Positions 23,526 through 29,884 of a DNA stretch of 41,716 bases are shown here, piece by piece; the stretch's first letter is position 1, and the number at the start of each line of letters is the position of its first letter. The position numbers were made by a program, and so were the translations under genes. The stretch comes from Actinomycetes bacterium (lineage in GTDB: Bacteria > Actinomycetota > Thermoleophilia > Solirubrobacterales > 70-9). The notes beneath the pieces are model-generated. The model was given only the letters and a program-made list of their open reading frames with translations, did not search any database and was not told the origin of the DNA. The stretch covers positions 1-41,716 of the forward strand of contig JAEZIQ010000061.1 of assembly GCA_023436605.1 (NCBI GenBank). The letters run 5' to 3'.

Positions 23526-23900
23526 ATGGACCCGCGACGGAGAACCGGCCAGAGCGCCGAAGACCTGTGTACCGCCCGCCTGGAGGAGCGGGGTTGGCGG
23601 ATCCTCGCCCGTAACTGGCGAATCAGGGCCGGCGAGATCGACCTGATCGCCCTGGCTGGCCCGGTACTGGTGATCGTCGAGGGGAAGGCCCACCACGCCG
23701 GGTCCCGGAACGGTCCGACCGCACCGGTCCTCGCGGTCGGACCGAACAAGCAGCGGCGACTCAGGCGACTGGCGTCAGTGTGGATCGCCGGGCACGGTCG
23801 CCGGATAAACTTCCGCGACGTCAGATTCGACGTGGTCGGAATCACTTTCGGTCGTGACGGCGATGTCGTTGCCTACGACCACCTGGAGAACGCCTTTTGA
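23526..23900 (+). CDS. UPF0102 (YraN) endonuclease-like protein
   Basis: 124 residues, the usual size. Family pattern: GQSAEDLCTARLEERGWRILARNWR near the N-terminus, GEIDLIAL with the catalytic Asp, and the E-x-K motif. The motif reads VIVEGKAHH where homologues have VFVEVKTR: Glu and Lys remain but the middle residue is Gly. The C-terminal VRFDVVGI strand is also typical. The fold is Holliday-resolvase/restriction-like; the cellular role is unsettled. It occupies its usual rnhB-comM neighbourhood but is on the opposite strand, with its own promoter. Confidence 0.85.
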   Translation: MDPRRRTGQSAEDLCTARLEERGWRILARNWRIRAGEIDLIALAGPVLVIVEGKAHHAGSRNGPTAPVLAVGPNKQRRLRRLASVWIAGHGRRINFRDVRFDVVGITFGRDGDVVAYDHLENAF

Positions 23901-23922
23901 CCCGCCATCGGCGCGGCCCGGC

Positions 23923-24555
23923 TCAGGCGGCGTAGGCGTCGGAATCGAACGAGAGGCGGTGAATCGGCGAAGGGCCCAGCAGCCTGATCGCGTCCCGGTG
24001 GGCCGGCGATGCGTAGCCCTTGTGCCCCTCGAATCCGTAACCCTCATACCGCTTTCCGGCCCGGGCCATGCAGCGGTCGCGGGTCACCTTGGCGATCACG
24101 GAAGCCGCCGCAACCGCCGCGCTGGTGCTATCCCCCTTGACCAGTCGCCGATGCGGGGTCTGGCATCCCTTCAAGGCGAAACCGTCGACCAGGGTTACCG
24201 CTTCCGGGCCCGGTCCAAGTCCTTCGATCGCCTTGCTCAGGCATTCGATGTTGCTCACGTGGAGTCCGTTGCTGTCGATGTAAGTCGAAGAACGCATCAC
24301 CACGACCACCTTGACCGCGCAGGACAGCACTTCCGGGTAGAGGCGCTCCCGCGCCTTCGCCGTCAGCTTCTTCGAGTCGCGGATGCCCTCCAGGCGTCCT
24401 CCGCCCTCGCTCTCAAGGCATTCCCGGTCCAGCAGGACCGCCGCGGCGACGATCGGCCCGGCCAGACAACCCCGTCCGGCTTCATCGGCCCCGGCGACCT
24501 GATTGGCGCCGAGGTCGAGGTCATGCCGGAAGAGCGGGCCCGGTTTAGAGGCCAC
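23923..24555 (-). CDS. rnhB: Ribonuclease HII
   Basis: Removes ribonucleotides from DNA and RNA from hybrids. 210 residues. Motifs: GADEAGRGCLAGP with the DE pair, IRDSKKLT, LVDGF with the third Asp, KGDSTSAAVAAASVIAKVTRD with the fourth, then GYGFEGHKGY and PSPIHRLSF. GTG start at 24555 overlaps the lepB stop by 11 nt, implying coupling. Downstream it converges on yraN with a 22-nt gap. Confidence 0.95.
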   Translation of the reverse strand: MASKPGPLFRHDLDLGANQVAGADEAGRGCLAGPIVAAAVLLDRECLESEGGGRLEGIRDSKKLTAKARERLYPEVLSCAVKVVVVMRSSTYIDSNGLHVSNIECLSKAIEGLGPGPEAVTLVDGFALKGCQTPHRRLVKGDSTSAAVAAASVIAKVTRDRCMARAGKRYEGYGFEGHKGYASPAHRDAIRLLGPSPIHRLSFDSDAYAA

Positions 24556-25120
24556 CGATCCGGTTAGGCGGCCAGTAGGTGGCGAATGCCTTGCCGATCA
24601 GCCACTCCTCGGGCAACGGGCCCCAGAAGCGACTGTCGGCGCTGTGACCGCGGTTGTCGCCCATCATGAAGAAGTGTCCATCCGGCACGGTGATCTCATC
24701 AGGCATGTTGCACCCCAGCCCGGCGGGACCGCAGGGGACGATCTCGTAACCGTCCGGCTCAACCACTTCACCGTTTACTACCGGCAGCCCCTTCTCCACC
24801 GAAACGGTGTCACCGGGCCCCGCCACGATGCGCTTGATGAATGTCTCGCTCGACTTGTCGGACGAAGGCTCGGCGCAAGGCTGCTGCTCTTTGCGAACGA
24901 CACCGCATTCGTCCGAACCGCCACGGTCAACTCCGGCCGGCGGATGGAAGACGACCACGTCACCCGGCTTGGGATCGGTGAAGTGGTAGACGAAGCGGTT
25001 GACGAGGATCCGCTGATTGATGTCCAGGGTCGGTTCCATCGACCCGGAAGGGATCTGGTACGGCTTGATCAGGAAGGCCTGAATCAGCAGCGCCAGCCCG
25101 AGGGCCAGCGCCACGATCAC
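24545..25120 (-). CDS. lepB: Signal peptidase I
   Basis: Cleaves signal peptides of exported preproteins at the membrane. 191 residues from GTG 25120. N-terminal TM helix VALALGLALLIQAFLIKPY, catalytic Ser in IPSGSMEPT, catalytic Lys in FIKRIVAGPGD, and the box GHFFMMGDNRGHSADSRFWG. An insertion with two Cys (SDECGVVRKEQQPCAEP) may form a disulfide. The open frame continues upstream of GTG through a basic KIPKPKTAGGSFVEL segment to the end of rplS. A CTG at 25177 with AAGGA six bases away would give a natural cytosolic N-terminus, so the true start may be non-canonical. Confidence 0.93.
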   Translation of the reverse strand: MIVALALGLALLIQAFLIKPYQIPSGSMEPTLDINQRILVNRFVYHFTDPKPGDVVVFHPPAGVDRGGSDECGVVRKEQQPCAEPSSDKSSETFIKRIVAGPGDTVSVEKGLPVVNGEVVEPDGYEIVPCGPAGLGCNMPDEITVPDGHFFMMGDNRGHSADSRFWGPLPEEWLIGKAFATYWPPNRIGGL

Positions 25121-25173
25121 GACCAGTTCGACGAAGCTACCCCCGGCCGTTTTCGGCTTGGGGATCTTCGGGC

Positions 25174-25845
25174 TCAGGCTTCTTCCTTCTCGCCCTGCTC
25201 GCCGTCATCGGCGGGCTCTTCGGTTGCATCCGCCTCGGGTGCCTCTTCGGCAGCTTCGGCCTCCGGCGCCTGATCGGCTTCGGCGGCGGGTTCCTCCGCA
25301 GCCGGCTCCTCGGCGGGCGCTTCCTCAGCCGGAGCGTCAGCTTCGGCTTCCGGAGCCTCGGTGGCTTCGGCCCCGGTGGCCTCGGCGCCCTCTACGGCTT
25401 CGGCCTCGGTGGCTTCCACATCCGTGGGTTCAAGTTCTTCGAGCGAATCACCCGATGCGTCGACCGCTGCGGAGGTACCGACCATGTCCTCGTCGATGCC
25501 CCAACGACGCTCGGCAACGCGGGCAGCCTTGCCGACCCGGCCGCGGAGGTAGTAGAGCTTGGCGCGACGCACTCGGCCGCGGGAAGCGACCTCGAGCTTC
25601 TCGATCTTCGGCGAGTGGAGCGGGAAAGTACGCTCGACACCTACCCCGAAGGACTGCTTGCGCACGGTGAAGGTTTCGCGGACACCAGAGCCCTGGCGCT
25701 TGATCACCACGCCTTCGAATACCTGCGGGCGCTTGCGATTTCCCTCGATAACGAGGAAGTGAACGCGTACGCGGTCTCCCGGGGCAAAGGACGGAAGTCC
25801 TTTCCTCAGCTGGCTGCTTTCGATGTCCTGGATAACGGTGCTCAT
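25174..25845 (-). CDS. rplS: 50S ribosomal protein L19 with long acidic C-terminal tail
   Basis: L19 lies at the 30S-50S interface. The first ~117 residues are a complete L19 (GDRVRVHFLVIEGNRKRPQVFEG, then GVGVERTFPLHSPKIEKLEV and KLYYLRGRVGKAARV). They are followed by about 105 extra residues made mostly of Glu, Ala, Asp and Pro (repeats such as PAEEAPAEEPAAEEP) with almost no positive charge. The total of 223 is about double the family length. The tail is one open frame with normal codon bias, so it is not obviously an annotation artefact. Between trmD and lepB, as usual. Confidence 0.95.
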   Translation of the reverse strand: MSTVIQDIESSQLRKGLPSFAPGDRVRVHFLVIEGNRKRPQVFEGVVIKRQGSGVRETFTVRKQSFGVGVERTFPLHSPKIEKLEVASRGRVRRAKLYYLRGRVGKAARVAERRWGIDEDMVGTSAAVDASGDSLEELEPTDVEATEAEAVEGAEATGAEATEAPEAEADAPAEEAPAEEPAAEEPAAEADQAPEAEAAEEAPEADATEEPADDGEQGEKEEA

Positions 25846-25913
25846 TGCTCAAAAAGACGGGCCCGGTTGAAGGCCCGCGGACGCGCAATCCTACCGGAGG
25901 AACGCGACCAGCG

Positions 25914-26597
25914 TCATTCCGGGTCCCCGGAACGGTCGGTTTCCTCGCCCCGGCGACGACTTTGCTCGAGGCGCCACTCCCTCACCCGGGCGTGATCACC
26001 CGAGATCAGGATCTCCGGAATTCCCCACCCGCGGTACTCCGGAGGCCGCGTGTAATGCGGATACTCGGGCAGTCCATCCAATGCTTCCGACCAGGATTCC
26101 TCGACCGCACTGTCTTCGTCACCGAGCGCCCCGGGCTGCCGGCGCATGATCGCGTCGGCGACCACCATGGCGGGCAGCTCTCCCCCGGCCAGCACGTAGC
26201 GGCCAATCGAAATCTCGTCGTCGGCCAGATGATCGTGAACCCGGTGATCGAAGCCTTCGTAGCGGCCGCAAAGCAGCGCCAGACCCGGTTCGGCCGCAAG
26301 TTCGGTCACCAGCGAGTCATCAAGCACCCGGCCGGCCGGGCTCAGCACCACGGTCCGGGGACGTTCGCCGTCTCCGTAAACACCCTGCAGGGCGGCGTCC
26401 ACCACGTCGACCCGCAGCACCATGCCGGCCCCACCCCCGTATGGAGCGTCATCGACCCGACCGCCCTTGAGTGGAGTCCAAGTGCGGTAGTCGCGAAGGT
26501 TGAGTTCTGCGCCGTGCTCGATCGCCTTACGGACCGGCCGCTGCTGACCGAACCAGTCGAAGGCCTCGGGAAAGAGGGTGAAGATGTCGAGTTTCAT
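25914..26597 (-). CDS. trmD: tRNA (guanine-N1)-methyltransferase
   Basis: Makes m1G37 in tRNAs reading CNN codons, preventing +1 frameshifts. 227 residues from ATG 26597 (MKLDIFTLFPEAF). SPOUT trefoil-knot segments are visible: DDAPYGGGAGMVL, VLSPAGRVLDD, ALLCGRYEGFDHRV, EISIGRYVLAGGELPAMVV and GDHARVREWR. The gap to khpA is only 25 nt; rimM, normally between them, is absent. Confidence 0.96.
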   Translation of the reverse strand: MKLDIFTLFPEAFDWFGQQRPVRKAIEHGAELNLRDYRTWTPLKGGRVDDAPYGGGAGMVLRVDVVDAALQGVYGDGERPRTVVLSPAGRVLDDSLVTELAAEPGLALLCGRYEGFDHRVHDHLADDEISIGRYVLAGGELPAMVVADAIMRRQPGALGDEDSAVEESWSEALDGLPEYPHYTRPPEYRGWGIPEILISGDHARVREWRLEQSRRRGEETDRSGDPE

Positions 26598-26622
26598 CCG
26601 GCCAGGCTCCGGCCCGGTCAAA

Positions 26623-26853
26623 TCAGTCGAGGATGTCGACCAGCACGCGGCGCTCTTCGCGAACCGCGGCGGCCTTGGCGATGGTGCGGATCGCATTTGC
26701 GACCCGTCCGCCCCGGCCGATCACCCGCCCGAGGTCATCCTCGCCGACCGTGATCTCGAAGACCAGATCGCCGTCTTCTTCGAGCTCTTCGACCTCGACC
26801 GCGTCGGGATCCTCGACCAGCGCCCGCGTGATGTAGAGAAGCATCTCCTGCAT
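26623..26853 (-). CDS. khpA: KH-domain RNA-binding protein
   Basis: 76 residues, a single KH domain with the VIGRGGR GxxG loop and the following helix ANAIRTIAKAAAV. Family members bind RNA, often with KhpB, and sit between rpsP and rimM or trmD, as here. The acidic DPDAVEVEELEEDGD stretch is normal for the family. 16 nt from rpsP; co-transcribed. Confidence 0.94.
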   Translation of the reverse strand: MQEMLLYITRALVEDPDAVEVEELEEDGDLVFEITVGEDDLGRVIGRGGRVANAIRTIAKAAAVREERRVLVDILD

Positions 26854-26869
26854 CGGCGGGAAAGCAGCC

Positions 26870-27124
26870 TCAGCTGCCGGTGGCCTTGATGCCCTTGATG
26901 CGCAGCAGGCCTGCGACCCGCTCCGAGGGCTGGGCGCCCTTTTCGAGCCAGTAGTTGGCCCGTTCCTCGTCGATCACGATGGTCGACGGATCGGTCTGGG
27001 CGTTGTACTGACCAATCGTCTCGATGGTGCGACCGTCACGCGGGGCACGCTTGTCGGCGACGACGATTCGCCAGATCGGGTTCTTCTTCGAACCAACTCT
27101 TCTAAGTCTGATGCGGACTGCCAT
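26870..27124 (-). CDS. rpsP: 30S ribosomal protein S16
   Basis: 84 residues. MAVRIRLRRVGSKKNPIWRIVVADKRAPRDGR and the IGQYN, WLEKGAQPSE motifs are diagnostic of S16. ATG 27124 follows ffh by 87 nt, so it belongs to the ffh-rpsP-khpA-trmD-rplS run. Confidence 0.97.
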   Translation of the reverse strand: MAVRIRLRRVGSKKNPIWRIVVADKRAPRDGRTIETIGQYNAQTDPSTIVIDEERANYWLEKGAQPSERVAGLLRIKGIKATGS

Positions 27125-27211
27125 TGGACGCGGAATCGTACACGTTTACCGGCCGGGTTGCCTTGTCGGGGTCAACTTGGCGGCAGAGGCGGCTTTACGC
27201 CTGCGGATGCT

Positions 27212-28576
27212 CTAGCGGCGACGGATTTTCGGCCGCTGGGCCTGGCCCATCATCTTGGCCATCTGGGCCTGATCGGGCATCTGGCCGCTGGCCATGTGCT
27301 TCATCAGCTTCTTCATCTGGTCGAACTGCTTGACCAGGTTGTTGACCTGCTGAATCTTTGTTCCCGAGCCTTCGGCGATCCGGCGCCGGCGCGATCCCTT
27401 GATGATCTGCGGCATCGCCCGTTCGTGCGGAGTCATCGAAAGGATGATCGCCTCGACCCGGTCGAGTTCGGAATCGTCGACTTCGACGTCCTTCATCTTC
27501 TTCATCGCACCCATGCCGGGCATCATTCCCAGCAGGTTTCCGATCGGACCCATCTTGCGGATCTGGCGCATCTGCTTGAGGAAGTCCTCGAGGGTGAACT
27601 GCCCCTCCTCCATCTTGCGCTGGAGTTCCTCTGCCTCTTCTTCGGAGACCTGTTCTTCCGCCTTCTCGATCAGGCTGAGCACGTCCCCCATGCCGAGGAT
27701 GCGGCTGGCCATGCGGTCCGGGTGGAAATGCTCGAAGTCCCCCAGCTTCTCGCCGGTCGACGCGAAGAGAATCGGCTTACCGGTCACCGCCTTGACCGAG
27801 AGCGCGGCACCGCCGCGGGCGTCGCCGTCGAGCTTGGAGATGATCACCCCGTCGAACTCGGCCGCCTCCGAGAAGGATTCGGCAACCCCGACCGCGTCCT
27901 GACCGGTCATCGCGTCGACGACCAGCAGCACGTTGTGAGGTTTGACGGTCTTGCGGATGCGGGCCAGCTCATCCATCAGTTCGCTGTCGATGTGAAGGCG
28001 GCCGGCGGTATCGACGATCAGGACGTCCCGTCCCTCATCCTTCGCCTTGTCGAGCGCCCAGGCGGCAATCTTGACCGGGTCGGCGTCGGCCCCCTGCTGG
28101 TAGACCACGGCGCCGGCCCGCTTGCCGACGGTTTCCAGCTGCTTGATCGCGGCGGGACGGTAGACGTCACAGGCGGCCAGCGCGACCGATTTGCCTTCCT
28201 TCTTGAGGAGCTGGGCGAGCTTGGCGGTGGCGGTCGTCTTGCCGGAGCCCTGCAGGCCGGCCATCAGGATTACCGTGGTTCCCTTGTTCGAGAAGACGAG
28301 GTCGCGGCCGGCTCCGCCCATCAGATCGGTCAGCTCCTCGTTGACGATCTTCACGACCTGCTGGCCGGGATTGAGCGAGCCGAGTACGTCGGCGCCGAGG
28401 CAGCGTTCCTTGACCTTGGCGGTGAAGGCCTTTACGACCTTGAAGTTGACGTCCGCTTCGAGCAGGGCGAGGCGGATCTCCCGCATCGCCTTGTCGACGT
28501 CATCCTCGGTCAGTTTGCCGCGCTTGCGAACGTCGGAAAGAGTCGATTGAAGTCGGTCTGAAAGCTGGTCAAACAT
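27212..28576 (-). CDS. ffh: Signal recognition particle protein Ffh
   Basis: GTPase subunit of SRP; with SRP RNA it targets nascent membrane proteins to FtsY. 454 residues. N domain (MFDQLSDRLQSTLSDVRKRG), G domain with GLQGSGKTTATAKLA, DTAGRLHID, TKLDGDARGG and GEKLGDFEHF, and a Met-rich M domain (MMPGMGAMKKMKD, GSRRRRIAEGSG, MKKLMKHMASGQMP) ending RPKIRRR. Downstream of ftsY with a 262-nt intergenic region that holds the repeat and hairpin described separately. No SRP RNA was found in the window. Confidence 0.97.
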   Translation of the reverse strand: MFDQLSDRLQSTLSDVRKRGKLTEDDVDKAMREIRLALLEADVNFKVVKAFTAKVKERCLGADVLGSLNPGQQVVKIVNEELTDLMGGAGRDLVFSNKGTTVILMAGLQGSGKTTATAKLAQLLKKEGKSVALAACDVYRPAAIKQLETVGKRAGAVVYQQGADADPVKIAAWALDKAKDEGRDVLIVDTAGRLHIDSELMDELARIRKTVKPHNVLLVVDAMTGQDAVGVAESFSEAAEFDGVIISKLDGDARGGAALSVKAVTGKPILFASTGEKLGDFEHFHPDRMASRILGMGDVLSLIEKAEEQVSEEEAEELQRKMEEGQFTLEDFLKQMRQIRKMGPIGNLLGMMPGMGAMKKMKDVEVDDSELDRVEAIILSMTPHERAMPQIIKGSRRRRIAEGSGTKIQQVNNLVKQFDQMKKLMKHMASGQMPDQAQMAKMMGQAQRPKIRRR

Positions 28577-28623
28577 CGACCACCAACCCTACCGACAGGC
28601 AACGCGGGCGGTGTCCGACCACA

Positions 28624-28689
28624 GAGTCGAGAAGATTCTGGCTGCAGTTATGGCCCTTATAGGGCTACGAGTGCAGCCAGAACCGACTC
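28624..28689. repeat. Large interrupted hairpin in the ftsY-ffh gap
   Basis: Outer GAGTCG/CGACTC (28624-28629 with 28684-28689), middle 11-bp TTCTGGCTGCA/TGCAGCCAGAA (28636-28646 with 28672-28682), inner GCCCT/AGGGC (28653-28657 with 28661-28665) with loop TAT. It lies 48 nt upstream of the ffh ATG. No T-run follows, so it could be a leader structure or an RNA stability element rather than a simple terminator. Confidence 0.65.
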
Positions 28690-28743
28690 TCGGCGGGCGG
28701 ATGCCAGGGACCTCCAGCCGTTCGCTGACGAGGAGCAAAGGCC

Positions 28744-28838
28744 GGAAATGGCCGCGATAGTACGTCGGTACGTGACCTGCCGTTTCCGGCCGTCGACGAA
28801 GGCCAGCGTGCGGCTGGTCGTTCCTGGCGCCGTCCGCT
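28744..28838 (-). repeat. Structured intergenic repeat, copy A (3' side of ftsY)
   Basis: The 44-nt core 28744-28787 matches 41523-41566 at 41 of 44 positions. Its ends (GGAAATGGC with GCCGTTTCC) form a 9-bp stem that here extends through GGCC/GGCC to 13 bp; the loop carries an inner GTAC/GTAC pairing. The rest of the region, to the ftsY stop at 28839, shares further boxes with copy B (CGGCTGGT, GGCGCCG, CCGCT) right next to a TAG stop codon. No protein-coding explanation is convincing. Confidence 0.75.
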
Positions 28839-29849
28839 CTACTCGTCTCCGAGCAGGGCCCTCGAGAAGTCTTCCGGGTCGAACGGGCGGAGGTCCTCGA
28901 GGGCCTCGCCCACACCGATCAGCTTGACCGGGATGCCGAGCTCGGTGGCGATGGCGAGCGTGATCCCGCCCTTGGCGGTGCCGTCGAGCTTGGTCAGGAC
29001 CACCCCGGAAACGTCGGTCGCCTCGGCGAAGGCCTTGGCCTGACGCAGTCCGTTCTGGCCGGTTGTGGCGTCGATCGAGATCAGCGTCTCGTGCGGTGCG
29101 CCGGGGATCTGCTTGTCGATCACGCGGCGGACCTTGCCCAGTTCGTCCATCAGGTTCGACTGGGTGTGGAGGCGGCCAGCGGTGTCGATGATCACCACGT
29201 CCGAGCCGCGGGCCCTGGCGGCGCTGATCGCGTCGTATGCGACCGAGCCCGGGTCGGCTCCCTCGTTCGAGCGGACCAGGTCGGCCCCGGCCCGGTCGGC
29301 CCAGGTCGCGAGCTGTTCGGCGGCCGCAGCCCGGTAGGTGTCGGCGGCACCGAGCAGCACCGAAAGACCGAACTCGTTCTTGAGATGCCAGGCGATCTTG
29401 CCGATCGAAGTGGTCTTGCCGGTGCCGTTCACGCCAGTCATCAGGACCACTGCCGGATCCTGGCTCAGGTTGATCGGGGCCCGGTTGGTCGAGGCAATTT
29501 CGGTCAGCAGGCCGATCAGGCGCTCTTTGATTGCCGCGCCGTCTGGAGGAACGGCGCCCGAATCAACCTCGAACTCGAGCTTCTCGACGACCTGTGCGGT
29601 GGTGGTCGCCCCGGCGTCGGCCAGGATCAGAGCCTCCTCGAGCCGTTCCCAGGTTTCATCGTCGATCCGATCGAACAGGCTGGAACCGATCTCCTCGGTC
29701 AGGGCGCGTCGGCTCTTCGAGAGGCTTTCCCTCAGACGCCGGAAGGCACCCATCTTCTTCGGGGCTTCCTCTTCGGCAGCCGGCGGCGGAGCGGTGTCGG
29801 GCACCACGCGGTCCCCAAGATCAAGAATGTCATTCCAGGTCGTCGCCAT
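28839..29849 (-). CDS. ftsY: SRP receptor FtsY
   Basis: GTPase partner of Ffh at the membrane. 336 residues. N domain (FRRLRESLSKSRRALTEEIG), G domain with GVNGTGKTTSIGKIA, GAADTYRAAAAEQLATWADR, IIDTAGRLHTQSNLM, TKLDGTAKGG and GVGEALEDLRPFDPEDF. The N-terminal acidic A-domain of E. coli FtsY is reduced to about 30 residues. 35 nt after smc; ends TAG at 28839, next to the structured repeat. Confidence 0.96.
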   Translation of the reverse strand: MATTWNDILDLGDRVVPDTAPPPAAEEEAPKKMGAFRRLRESLSKSRRALTEEIGSSLFDRIDDETWERLEEALILADAGATTTAQVVEKLEFEVDSGAVPPDGAAIKERLIGLLTEIASTNRAPINLSQDPAVVLMTGVNGTGKTTSIGKIAWHLKNEFGLSVLLGAADTYRAAAAEQLATWADRAGADLVRSNEGADPGSVAYDAISAARARGSDVVIIDTAGRLHTQSNLMDELGKVRRVIDKQIPGAPHETLISIDATTGQNGLRQAKAFAEATDVSGVVLTKLDGTAKGGITLAIATELGIPVKLIGVGEALEDLRPFDPEDFSRALLGDE

Positions 29850-29884
29850 CGGAGCCGAAACCTACCGGTAGATAGCCACGGGGA

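Noticed and set aside
27158..28561. 467-codon plus-strand open frame opposite ffh
   Set aside because: Ffh on the other strand is unmistakable; the antisense product is His/Asp/Leu-rich, as expected from complementing GTPase codons.
28739..28765. SRP RNA resemblance near ffh (GGCCGGAAATGGCC)
   Set aside because: The GGAA loop is suggestive, but the conserved AGCAGC side and the rest of the SRP domain are absent, and the same core recurs upstream of fakA.
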